Shown here piece after piece: positions 43,590 through 54,043 of a stretch of DNA of 64,000 nucleotides. Below the pieces are notes generated by a model. It was given only the letters and a program-made list of their open reading frames with translations, made no database searches and had not been told where the DNA came from. The position numbers and the translations under genes are program-made. The first letter of the stretch is position 1. Every line of letters begins with the position of its first letter. The stretch is from Agrypnia vestita (lineage: Eukaryota > Arthropoda > Insecta > Trichoptera > Phryganeidae), in contig JADDOH010024906.1 in assembly GCA_016648135.1 (NCBI GenBank), forward strand, positions 1-64,000. Direction: 5' to 3'.

Positions 43590-44070
43590 AGCCGTGCAGC
43601 GCGGTACGACAACGCAGGTATTGTTTTGATAATTTTATTTTCATTTCACGCAAAATCATGCTGAAATGTGACTTTTTTACTCCCTTTATATTAACTCGTG
43701 GCATCTGCTTGGTTGCTTGCCGGCTTGCCGTCGAAAAAACTTTGGATTGATTTTTAACCCTTTTCCCGTGATACAATCGAGCTGAAACATTGCAAGCAGA
43801 CTCGTGGCGACGATCGATAAGCTCTATGAAATTTTTGTTAAAAAAAATAATAATTATAGTATAATTTTGGATTTTTCAAATTTTTAATGTTTTTTCATAC
43901 AGTTGTATGGATATTTCAACGCATATGGTGGACGCAAAACCCAAAAATGAGAAAGGGAGTATTGTAAAAACTTGGTTTTCATTGGTTACTTTTTTTAACA
44001 TTTCCTTTCTGGTTCTGTAAACTGAGTTGATGTGAAAGTTTGAAAATATCTGTAAATATACTTCATTATT
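43590..44070 (-). repeat. dispersed repeat D (copy 3)
   Basis: Minus-strand copy with AGCTCGATTGTATCACGG, GGGTTAAAAATCAATCCAAA, TCGACGGCAAGCCGGCAAGC and CTCCCTTTCTCATTTTTGGG. The longest copy in the window. Confidence 0.82.
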
Positions 44071-44259
44071 CATAACGTTAGGCGCGTATGTGGCAAATAT
44101 ATTTATAAAAGAATAAAGAACGAGGATATTGGGAAAGAGATTCGCATTTCAGTAATTTTTATTATTACTTATTCATTCCAATTGAAGAATATAATGCATG
44201 AATATAAATGTTGTACAAAGAAGAATGTTTTTTAATGTCGAATAATTTAAAATATTAAT

Positions 44260-44778
44260 ATATATTATAGATGCCTCACAGAGACGAAACTGTATTTTTA
44301 TGGGAAAGTAGTTAAAGTAGTCTGTTGGATGTACATAGGGCTTACGACCTATCGTATGGCTGGCTTAAGTGATCACTTTACACAATGTAACATTCGCCAT
44401 TTCCACCCATGATACAATATATCATGTCTACTAATTTTTTGGAAGTTGTAATAATCAATTATAGAGGTCTCATTTAGCGAAATTAGAACAATTAGCGACA
44501 CATGTGGGTAATGAAAAAGGTTTGCTGCAGGAGCGTGGAGGATACTTACAACACACATGTAAAGCGTGGTACGCAATTTAAATATAAATACAACTTCCAA
44601 AAAATTAGTAGACATTGTATATTCTATCATGGGTAGAAATGGCGAACGTTATATTGCGGAAAGTGATTACTTAAGCCAGCCGTACGATAGGTTGTAAGCC
44701 CTATGTACACTCAAAAAGCTTCTATACTTACTTTTCCATAAAAATACAGTTTCGTCTCTGTGAGACATCTATAATATG
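44260..44778. mobile_element. complete foldback MITE, family M, 519 bp
   Basis: Arms 44260-44455 and about 44580-44778 are inverted copies. Outer end TATTATAGATG.CTCACAGAG, then ACGAAACTGTATTTTTATGG, GGCTGGCTTAAGT.ATCACTT and CTACTAATTTTTTGGAAGTT. The loop (about 44460-44575) is unique and holds AGGAGCGTGGAGGATAC. This is the reference copy for the fragments at 4960, 19121, 32745, 34235, 40275 and 41155. No coding capacity. Confidence 0.88.
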
Positions 44779-44819
44779 CATTAAGTATAAAAAACATTCG
44801 ATATACTAACTTATAATAT

Positions 44820-44990
44820 TTATTATATATATGCCTCAGTGCTTTCATTTCCTCTGTATTCAGTCTATTTTTGTTCTTCTGCCGGTTAAATGCTTTACTT
44901 CCAAACATCAGTGTTGGAACTAGAATTCCAGTGTGCACCCCTAGTCTTGCCTCGGTTGACATGTTTATATTAAAAATAATTGCATGCGAA
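44820..44990 (-). pseudogene. LINE reverse transcriptase fragment (RTE-like)
   Basis: Minus-strand frame: INMSTEARLGVHTGILVPTL, MFGSKAFNRQKNKNRLNTEE, MKALRHIYN. It matches the reverse-transcriptase thumb region I...TK..V.......P.LLYGSE.W...K....L...EM..LR of RTE-like LINEs, with Trp replaced and indels. Probably the same LINE group as 47970-48355. Short, dead fragment. Confidence 0.72.
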
Positions 44991-44999
44991 GCACCGTTC

Positions 45000-46040
45000 A
45001 CTTATTCCCAGCAGTCACCGTACTCTTGATATCTTTTGAAATGTAGGTAAATATTCTTTGTAACCTACCCATTTATTCAAATTTATTCATTTCAAGAAGA
45101 TCCATTTAATGAGAAGGAAGTCAACATCTACAGTTCCATAAATCATATTTTCAAATCTTCTTACTGAATCAAGCAGCTTTATACCTGTCAGAAAACAATA
45201 AGGTTTAGTTGACTTTGGCCGACATTTATCCGAGACGCAAACCGTTAGTATTTATTTAAAAGTTGGCTAGTAATAATATCTGCCGCCAGAATGATGAGAC
45301 TGTGACTACGTCTGGTTGGGTTTTTATTTATATTCAATTGTAAAGTTATGCCGTACTATTCTTAATAACTTTAAAAAATTTTATTAAAAAATATGTACAA
45401 GTACGTAGCATTAAAAAATGATTCTTATAGAAACACTCAAAATGGCAGTGCAGCCGCCATCTTTAATCGCGAAGCGGCCACTGACAAGCAAAAGTATTCG
45501 GTATGAAGATGATTACTTTCTACTAGTGTAATAATTTAATTACTAATGATTTAAACATTAAAAGCAAATTAATCTTTTTGAAACACGAAAATAATATTCG
45601 TACCATTTACGGATTCTAAAATAGTTCTATCAGAGGGAAAAATACGGAAGAATGTTCCCCTTCGTGTATGTCTTAGACACATTTATACTGCACTTAAATG
45701 ATTTATTCTTGCAACTTGCACCGTTTGCATTTATTTTCATTTTTTTTTTCTTGCATTTCGCATGATACTTTTATATTTTTTTATTCTTGATCTTTACTGT
45801 GCGTACTTCCTTTTAATTAAAATAAACATTAGTTATCGATCTAAGATGGCAAAATGAGGTATTTATATATTTATTTATATATATATATTTAAATAAATAT
45901 ATAAATACTTATATATTTAAAATAACATAAATATATAAAATATTTATATATTTATGTTATTATAAAGAGATTTATGATATATTTGGTGTAATTTAATTTA
46001 AAGAAAGGTATTTTATCAGAGCCCAAACTTGTATAGTCTT
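45000..46040. other. intergenic with AT palindromes
   Basis: 45857-45970 is a run of TATATAAATA-type words forming large AT palindromes. The rest is AT-rich and holds no recognised gene. Confidence 0.5.
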
Positions 46041-46129
46041 CTGTTTACTACCCGAGGTACCCGGGTTACCATATGTTCTTGCAGTAAGAGACGTGAAAAT
46101 AAATAAAAAAAACAAGTGAATACATTTGA

Positions 46130-47470
46130 AATATTTTTTTATTTTGAATGCATCTATATATTTATGAATAAATTTAGGGCATAAAAAAATATTTTTCATT
46201 TTTTGGTACATTTATCACATTTGGTATTGGACATTTTTGACAAATTGTCAATGTAGATGAATATTCATCGCACATAGGTCTCTCTCATTGGAAACATGAT
46301 TTGTGTGTTTTTCTTCTTCGCTTGTGTGAGGCTTCATGACAAATATTACACGAACCGATGATGATTTTCCGTCACGTTTGAATGGTGTAGAAGTAGAGGC
46401 GGTTAGTGTGGAGGTAGAAACGGTAGCGATATATCGTCTCAAGGTGCCATCAATAATCATGTTCCAAGACAAAAGATGTGCCAAAGGAAGACTTGTGATA
46501 AAATTGTTTGTTGTAATTTTACTTCTAGAAATTTATATAGAGCAGCCAGTACTTTCACAATTTTTTCATCTTGATTGGTTTCTTGTCCACATGTTAACTT
46601 TCCGGTATATATTTGGCCGGTAAGTGGATAAAAAAAATTTGCATCACATATCCACCATACTTTTATCCCGTATTTGGCGGGCTTAGATGGAATATATTGG
46701 GTAAATTGTATTCTACCTCTATATGTAAATAATTGTTCATCGATTTTTATATTTTGTGTGGGCCTATACATGCTGAAAAGTTTTGAATTCAATATCATCC
46801 ATATTTCACTTATCGGTGCTGTTTTATCTTCTTTCAGTCGGTGTTCCCTGGTGTTAGCACCATCGAAATGAAGAAATCTAATGATATTACAAAATCTATT
46901 AAACCCAATTGATGCTCGATACAATGGATATGAATAACGTTTGAAAAAATTAAAAATATGATCTGTATTTGAGTGATTGGCATTGAAGTTAAATCTCTCC
47001 AACTGTGTGGTTTCTTAGTAGGATTTTGTATTCAAGATATACTTTCTTGGTCTTTTTATTGGTGTGACGGACAATAATATCGACGATTTCTGGTGTGCAA
47101 ATACATTTGAAGGTATTACTAATATATAATGCTTTCTTTGATCCGTGTGGACCACTTCTTTGCCTAACGATATTGTGCGATTCGGTTTGATGATGAATAG
47201 ATGGATTTTTATGCCATATCGTTTCATCGCTCGCCTGGAAATAATCTTGAGCAGATTTCGACAGTCTAATATAATGCTTAGTATTTTGGACTTCTTCAAC
47301 CTCACTATCCTCACTTTCATGATGTGTAATATTATCCTCCATAGCTGGTTCTTTATCGTCACTGCTATCCGAATACTCATTTTGATCCCTTCGTTCTGGC
47401 ATCCAATCTTCTTCGTCGCTTTTAGAAAAAGGCTCTAAATCTGAGAACGATTCATCACCCGGTAATTGAA
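46130..47470 (-). pseudogene. piggyBac-like transposase, frameshifted and internally deleted
   Basis: Three minus-strand frames together cover the protein. The N-terminus (about 47470-46989) is acidic (GDESFSDLEPFSKSDEEDW, YSDSSDDKEPAMED). The catalytic core (47002-46457) has FNANHSNTDHIFNFFKRYSY, FHFDGANTREHRLKEDK, KIDEQLFTYRGRIQFTQYIP and SKPAKYGIKVWWICDANFFY. The C-terminus (46484-46130) ends in a cysteine-containing KNIFLCPKFIHKYID segment. IDEQ supplies the first catalytic Asp. The segment with the second Asp (usually ..DN.FTS..L) is missing after VKVLAALY, and stops interrupt the C-terminal third. A frameshift joins the first two frames at about 46995. A working protein is near 550-600 residues, so this copy is dead. 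Confidence 0.85.
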
Positions 47471-47510
47471 GTATTTTTATTCATCACCCAGGAATTAAAA
47501 TATCCTTGTT
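47449..47510. repeat. ~30-bp tandem duplication at the piggyBac 5' region
   Basis: TTCATCACCCGGTAATTGAA is followed about 30 bases later by TTCATCACCCAGGAATTAAA. The duplication puts a stop upstream of the transposase start region. Confidence 0.75.
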
Positions 47511-47969
47511 CTGAGACGCGATCGAGCATAAAAAAATTATATCTATTAATTTTCACCTCGCATATTCCCTCGGCGATAGTTCCTCCATTTTTAGTGATAG
47601 AGTTGTTTTTTTTATAATTTATATTAAAATAATTTAAAAAAAATTTAGAGATTAAAAAAGATCAGAACAATGAAAACTTCATTGCATTTTACTCAGTCAC
47701 AAATAGAACTGAAGATTAAAATTATTGGTAAGATGCTTATTAAGTCAAGGTCAAGCAAAAAGATTAAAAGCAGGTATAAGGGTACGATCGACATTGTTAT
47801 GAGAAGAATGGAGTTTCTTAGAAGTAATTTAACCATTGTTTACATATCAATTTGTGGTACATATAACAAAAGAATGCACGGGGGAGCGTCCATTAAAGTA
47901 GAATACCTGGGTATCCTGGGTAGTAACCAGTGTGAAAAATTCTGGGTAGTAACATAACGGTTAAATAAA

Positions 47970-48355
47970 ATGGAGACTATGGCCCTTACAAAGAAAAGTG
48001 TAGAAAAGCTCAAATGCACGTAACGATCCATGGAGAGATTCATGCTTGGAGTAAGCCTAAGAGATGATGAAATTAGGCGCAGAACTAGAGTAGTGGATAT
48101 CATGGATCTTGTAGCGAAGCTAAAATGGCAACAGCCAGGACATGTTGCAAGTGAGGATGCTACAAGATTCTGAAATGGAGACTTTGGGAGAATAAAAGAG
48201 GCATCGGAAGACCTCAAAAGAGATGGGCCGACGATATAGCTGCTGTTGGGGAAAAGAAATTGCTACAATTAGCAAACAACAAGGAAGGGTATGGAAGAGG
48301 CCTATATCCAGCAGTGAAGAGACGAAGGCTGATGAAGAAAGAAGAAGAAGCTTAA
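47970..48355 (+). pseudogene. RTE-like LINE ORF2 C-terminal fragment
   Basis: It begins next to the piggyBac TTAA. Frames read METMALTKKSVEKLKCT, stop, RSMERFMLGVSLRDDEIRRR, TRVVDIMDLVAKLKWQQPGH VA, then after shifts GRPQKRWADDIAAVGEKK and EEAYIQQ. The order SM.R..LG..LRD.IRN..IR.RT.V.DI......KW.W.GH.A / GRP..RW.DDI / .EEAY.QQW is that of RTE-like LINEs. The 3' end is a GAAGAAAGAAGAAGAAGC tail. At least three inactivating changes. Confidence 0.82.
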
Positions 48356-48359
48356 GCTT

Positions 48360-48865
48360 TAGATTTACAACACCATTGAATACAAAAAATGTTAAAATAA
48401 GTATGAAATAATTTATCCATATTATTTAAATATGCATTACGCATTAAAATATTTTAATTTATAATAAAAATAAAATAACCATATGGCCGTGAAAAACAAA
48501 AAATCATTATTTTTAAATTAAAATGTTAATACTTATTAATATTTTAGTGTTCTTTTTTGAATAAAAAGTTTTAAGGAATGGATTCAAAAATTAAATCTCA
48601 TATTTGAAAGTCCGCGTTGAATTTCACACACATCCATCTTGATTCTTTCTACTTCTATTTTCTACTCCACTTGATTCTTTCTACCACTATCGGAAGTTTT
48701 TTGTTCTTATTACGATATAAATAGAAACAATCAATACATTTGAAAGCTTCAAGCGTAATATTGGAGCAAAACGAAACCAATCTGACATTTACATCAAAGT
48801 TAAACATTGAGTTTTAATGTTTCAAAGTTTAGAATGTTCAGTGTTTGATTTATTCGAAAGAGTAT
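48360..48865. other. intergenic, nothing recognised
   Basis: AT-rich DNA without recognised features up to GTAT (48862-48865), which precedes the LTR-like end. Confidence 0.45.
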
Positions 48866-49040
48866 TGTAACGATATTGACTTATTTAAATCGACGTTAAA
48901 AAAAAGCTATACGAAAATATTTATCTGCTAAAGGTTGTAATACGAGAAAGCTTCGCAATTCATAAATACTCTGTAATTGCATATTTGCCGGGTAAGTAGG
49001 TGCAGACGAGCCTTTATTATTTCTGGATCGGAGTGGTAGG
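48866..49040 (-). mobile_element. LTR-like end, inverted relative of 56210-56390
   Basis: TGTAACGATATTGACTTATT, ATACGAAAATATTTATCTGC, AATTCATAAATACTCTGTAA, TTGCCGGGTAAGTAGGTGCA and CCTTTATTATTTCTG align, as reverse complement, with the last ~185 bp of the insertion at 54044-56390. Beyond about 49040 similarity fades. It is flanked on the left by GTAT, the same four bases that flank 54044-56390. Confidence 0.75.
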
Positions 49041-49955
49041 CCGCGCGTGTGGCGGGTGCGTTAATTTTTGGCTGAACATGATGGGTGGTTTGAAGATATA
49101 GTGTCATTGCCTTCTAAGTTTCTTGACTTCAGTTTCTCAAGTTCAGCAGGTTTACGAGATTGTAGACCAGGTAGACCTTGGAAGTCATTCGAAAATATAT
49201 TTCGAAAATCCAAAAGAGAAAAATCATAGATCTAGTTTCTACAAAAACTCAAGAAGAATTAACGGTCGCCACTGAAGTTAGTCCGAGATCATCCGGGAAA
49301 AGGGATGCAGTCAATCTAATGAAAGAGGTAGCTGCTTAGTCTCCTTACTGAGCTACTCGAATAAAAAAAGCGACACGAATTTTTGGAGTACCAGAGTCAA
49401 ACTCTCTCTAGAAGCCGCCTTGACACTAATGGTCAATGCCAAATTGAGTACCCACCAGTATAACAGACTGAGACAACAGTCGAGGGGTAAAAATTTAAAT
49501 ATTTATCCAGCTTACCATCTTGTCAAGAAAGCAAAAACAGAGTTCCACCCTTCGCAAGATTCGATTAATTACAAAAATTGAAAAAAGTTATTTTTTTCAA
49601 GGATTTTATCATTTTATTTAAGTTGTATTGAAGCAAATAAATTTTTCATAATCGATATAAGTTACTGTGTAATGATAGTTCAAATTTTTTCAAAAAATAA
49701 GTCAGAAATATTGAAAACAAAATGCAAACATTGATATTGCATATCTCCATAACTATTGATATTAAGTCATGGTTGCTTAAACATTTTAGACCAGTAGCCG
49801 ATTCTTAACAAATTACTTTCAGGGTTTGCCTTAATTACGTGACATGTTGTATATAAAACTAGCTCAATTTGTGCAAATATAAGTCGAATGAACCGACTTT
49901 TGTTTTTTTTCTTGCATGAAACTCTATGAATTTGAATAGATTTTAAGTTCCGCTA
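49041..49955. other. intergenic with 175-bp repeat relative
   Basis: 49600-49790 is a copy of the 175-bp repeat family (TTTTATCATTTTATTTAAGT, GCATATCTCCATAACTATTG). Elsewhere nothing recognised. Confidence 0.55.
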
Positions 49956-52165
49956 GATTTGGAATATATCACAGTGTGCGCCGTCTTCGCTTGAGTTTAC
50001 AATATAATTGGTAGAGTCCGAGAAAAATCTATATTTTATCTTGATTCCGGTTGAGTTTAAAAATATAGCTTAGTGGGGATCGAGATATATCTATATTTCA
50101 TATTGGTTCCGTTTAAGCTTAGAAATATAGCCTAGTTGGTTCTGAGGTGAACTTTTATTTTATGTAGAGCAGTCATCTCTTCGTCATGTCAATTTCGTTA
50201 GGGTTTAGGAATATAACAGGGGGTCGCGGCAAGGGACGTTTTGTAAAGGTGATTACTTGTCCGATTACACTGATCGATCAAAAATTATAGAGGTTAGATT
50301 CCGGCATTAAAAATACGTAGTGAAAGAATATTTAGTTTATTTAATAGACGGGAGTCCGTTAAAATTATAGCGAATAAATTCCGGCATTAAAAATACGTCA
50401 TGGCAAAAATACATAGCATGTTCTCGCGGGGTTTCAGATTTAGCCTATAATAATGTAGATTTTCATTTCGTTTAAAATAATATAAAGTAATTCCGTGGGG
50501 ATCGGGGTTTATTTACGATTTACAGATGTATAAATTTCACTTTTTATAAAGTATATAAAAACTGCTTTCGTTTAGTTCAGGTTATCCTATATTGTATGAA
50601 AAACATAGATCTCGTGCTAATAAAACATATAAAAATGTTTCATAAGGCCGGGATTATTTTACGCGTTGGGGAAAGTATATAAAATAAAAATATGTTTAAT
50701 TTTGTTTGGGTTATCTTATATTTTATAAAAGATATGAGCCTCGCTGACTTAAACTATGTAAAATTGTTTCAATTAGTTCGGGTTATTTTATACTTCAGGA
50801 GTGATATAAACTTCGCGGTTGTTATCCTATATAAAAATTGCGTTCGTATAGTTCCGGTTACTTTGTATTGTATGAAAAACGTAAAACTCGCGTATAAAAA
50901 CGCGTATAAAAAAAAAACGTATCTCATGTATTCAAACATATAAAAACTTCCAGTACATTGTTTCGATAGACCGGGGTTGTATTATACTTATGAAGTTGTA
51001 GGGCCTCGTTATATTGAAAATATATAGAAATGATTTCGCTTGGGGCCGGGTTTTCTTATTTATAAACTATATAAGATTTCGTTACATTTTAATTATATAA
51101 AATGCTTTCGTTCGAGAATTCGCGTTCCATTTAATAAATATGGAACAGATAAATTTCGTTTAAAACTACGTTAAAAACCCGCGTCCTATTATATATCTGT
51201 GAGCTAAATTAAACCTCGATTAAAACTATATAATACGTTTCATCTGGAATTCGCGTTCTATCTCATATTTACGAAATATATGAATTTCATATAAAACTAT
51301 ATGACAATGCTCGGTTTATATTTATGGAACATATATATTTCGGTCAAAACTATTTTAAAATGTCTCGTTTAGAAATTCTCGACTTATATTATAAATATGA
51401 AACGTATAGATTTCGTTTTGATGTACCGCCGATTCGGAATTATTTTAAGCAAGAAAATACAGGATCCCGTTTTTTTTTTAAACTATGTTAAAACGTTTCG
51501 TTTAGAATTCGCGTCTTATATTATAAATATGAAACGTATAAATTTCGTTTTGAGCTATATGAGATGTTTCGCCGATTCGGAATTATTTTAAGCATATATA
51601 AAATATGGGATCCCGTTTTTTAAACTATGTTAAAATGTTTTGTTTAGAATTCGCGTCTTATATTATAAATATAAAACATATAAATTTCGTTTTGAGCTAA
51701 AAACATATGAATTGTCTTCGCGGGGTCTGGGTACGTTCACTACAGTTTTGATCGCTATTTTGTTTACTATGCATAGAACATTCTTGCGGGGTATTAGGCT
51801 TGATAGTAAAATTTAAACTCTTACTCTGTTTAAAATATACGTAATGTCTCCGCCTAGATTGGCTTTGTGATATACTTTATGAAATTTGTAAATCCCGTTG
51901 TCCTAAAATTATATAAAATTACCTTGTTTAGGTCGGGTTATATCATATTCCTTGTGAAACGCGTAAACCTTGTTGTTCTAAAACTATATAAGGATGTTTC
52001 ACTTAGATCGGGTTTATTTTATATTTTTAGGAAGAATATAAATCCTGCGTCTTTCACTATATAAAATGGTTTCGGTAAGATTGGGATTGTTTATACTTGT
52101 AAAAATTACAGAATCCCGTTATTTTCAAACTATATTAAAATGATCCGGGGAGTATTTGCCGGAAT
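49955..52165. repeat. long degenerate tandem array T1, unit ~70-80 bp
   Basis: Across 2.2 kb the same sequence of words recurs: TTTCGTTTAG(A/T)TTCGGG or GAATTCGCGT, then TTATTTTATATTTATGAAA, then ATATAAATTTCGTTTT, then AAACTATATAAAATG. The best-preserved neighbours are 51360-51700, where GAATTCGCGTCTTATATTAT occurs twice. Units vary in length and drift strongly, so this is an old satellite-like array. No coding content. Confidence 0.8.
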
Positions 52166-52199
52166 GTAGATATTTGAATTCGAAATGATAATAAATTTA

Positions 52200-52800
52200 T
52201 TCCACGTACTACGCAATACTAAGAATAAAACCTAAATCGGCGGGCCCTAAAAGAAATATGTATTGACCTTATCAAGATGTAGACTAGTGGGGTTTTATTA
52301 TAGAAACAATTAATTGTTCTGCTGCGCTTACTTAAACGCGGTATTCCCGATAAATGTTAAAAACAAGTGGACAAGTGGTCGCTTCACGGGTTTGTTAAAA
52401 CTTATAAATACATGAAATCCTACATTCAAAGTTTAATCCCGGTATTTCGGATAAATATAAGAATATGTAACATCGGAAAATAACGGGTAACAGTTTTATG
52501 AAAAATACGGGTACGTATAATTATAGGATTAGAGTTTAGTTTTGGTGTCTCGGGTAAGTACGGATGCGTAAGACGGAAATAAGGACTATGTTACGGTCTT
52601 ATTAAGATATATATAAATACATACAATTGTCAAGCTAGAGTCTAATTCCGGTATTTCGAGAAATATAAATTTAAAGAAATGGAAATAATGTCTAGTTTCG
52701 GTTTGATTAAAGTATATACACCGTATGGTGGCAGAGGCTGGATACTAAGCCCCGGCTACTGAAACTTATAAACGCGTAATGGTAGGATCAAAGGTTAGGT
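52200..52800. repeat. degenerate tandem array T2, unit ~105 bp
   Basis: Units start near 52333, 52436, 52540, 52645 and 52740 with TTAATCCCGGTATTTCGG-like words (ACGCGGTATTCCCGATAAAT, TAATCCCGGTATTTCGGATA, TAATTCCGGTATTTCGAGAA) and end with ACTTATAAATACAT.-type words. Distinct from T1 but adjoining it. Confidence 0.7.
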
Positions 52801-53378
52801 CTCGAACTATAGTTAATTATTACCCGTTAAAGTTAGGATCTCGATTTTGTAAAATATGCAAGACATAAGATACGACCATGACTGACATATGGTTGCATAA
52901 CGACATCGCGTCGGGGCCTTATCCATTGTGGTCGGGTGCTCGGCGTGGCCGTGTGGGGAGAAGCCTGTGAATCGTGGCACGCGCGAGGCACGTGTTCGCA
53001 ATCCTTTAGGTACAAAGGGGTTGTAGGATCCGCGTATATAAAGTGAACTACGATGCACTGGAAAGGATATACTCTAGCAGCACGGCGAGCAGCTGGGTAA
53101 GTCATGTCATCCTCTTTCCGTTTTGAGATTATAACGATATATAAAGGCGGCGTACGAAGAAAAAGAATGGTCTCGGGTTCGACACCCCAGGCAGGGACGG
53201 AAGAAGCGCCGACAGCGAAAGCTAACCCCTGTACCGTAACCTTGTCATATATGTTTGTCCACAGGAGCTTGCATGTCGAATTCGTACCGACTATAACAGG
53301 GGCGAATAAATTTGCCCAATTAACCCTTCTCTGCATGTGTGTGAACTTCCAGGGAGCGGGCGGCTCGTGTACTCGACG
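52801..53378. other. GC-richer segment with TATA and splice-donor-like words
   Basis: CGCGTATATAAAGTGAAC (53031-53048) is a strong TATA-box candidate. About 55 bases later CAGCTGGGTAAGTCATG (53089-53105) contains a near-consensus donor. A tRNA-like GGGTTCGACACCCCAGG lies at 53176. Frames of 81-167 codons overlap on the minus strand, and a 104-codon frame (53104-53418) on the plus strand; none is recognisable. Confidence 0.3.
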
Positions 53379-53545
53379 CCGAATTTATTTATTTATTTAT
53401 ATTTATTCATTTGACTGATTGATTAATTAATTAATTATTTATATATATATATTTATTTATTTATATTTATTTATCTATTTATTTATTTATCCATTTATTT
53501 ATTTATTTATCTATTTATTAATTTAATATTAATTTATTTATATAT

Positions 53546-53576
<31 letters not shown>

Positions 53577-53578
53577 CG
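53379..53578. repeat. TTTA microsatellite
   Basis: About 200 bases of TTTATTTA with interruptions (ATTAATTAATTA, TATATATATA, CTATTTATTA). Confidence 0.97.
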
Positions 53579-53589
53579 TACTTATACGT

Positions 53590-54043
53590 CCGTGCATCGT
53601 TGGGGGATAGTCAGATCAGCATCGTCATCGTCATCATCACCGAATGCCGTGTCCCAACTATACACCACGCGCCAAATTACATCACCGTCGCTGAAAGCCG
53701 CGTTCCTATTACACACTACTCGCTATGTTACGTCATCGTCACCAATCGCCGTATTCCAGTTATACATTGTCAGGAGACGCTTAGGTAGTGTCGGTATTAT
53801 CATCATCGATTTAGGCGGTTCCAATTATACTTCGTCAGGGAGGAGCTTAGTTTATCATCATCACCACCAGCGATGGCAAGGTCCCAGTTACACTTCAATT
53901 GGAGATAGTTAGATTAACATCATCATCATCGATCGCAGCGTTCCGGCTAAACACCATTTTGGGATAGTCATATTAGTATCATCATCATTATTATCATTAG
54001 CAGTGTTCCAGTTATATATCGTCAGGAGACGTTTCGATAGTAT
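53590..54043. repeat. ATC-rich minisatellite T3, left block
   Basis: Repeated units of the form ATCATCATCATTAGCAGTGT, TCCAGTTATACATCGTCAGG, AGACGTTTAGATAGT, about 60-80 bp each with variable ATC number. The last unit here ends CGATAGTAT, where the array is cut by the next insertion. Short Ser/His/Tyr-rich frames are by-products. Confidence 0.88.

Larger units (their letters stand above)
46044..47964 (-). mobile_element. piggyBac-like element, broken
   Basis: The right edge is GGTTACTACCCAGG... (minus strand) inside TTAACCGTTATGTTACTACC, with TTAA at 47961-47964. The left edge has TTTACTACCCGAGGTACCCG and GGGTTACC (46045-46070), matching the inverted subterminal TTACTACCCAGGATACCCAG at 47905-47928. 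TTAA targets are the hallmark of piggyBac. The left TTAA is not certain (TTAA words exist at 45993-46001). The transposase relic lies between. Confidence 0.75.

Noticed and set aside
48327..48345. Hammerhead core GGCTGATGAAGAAAG
   Set aside because: It lies in the LINE 3' tail (GAA repeats); no paired stems and no second core segment.
52833..53336. A 167-codon minus-strand gene
   Set aside because: No recognisable motif; the overlapping frames on both strands are similarly open, and the GC-richer composition explains the length.
53592..53912. A histidine/serine-rich protein in the ATC repeats
   Set aside because: Open frames arise automatically from ATC-triplet minisatellites, occur in several frames and strands, and have no start context or homology.
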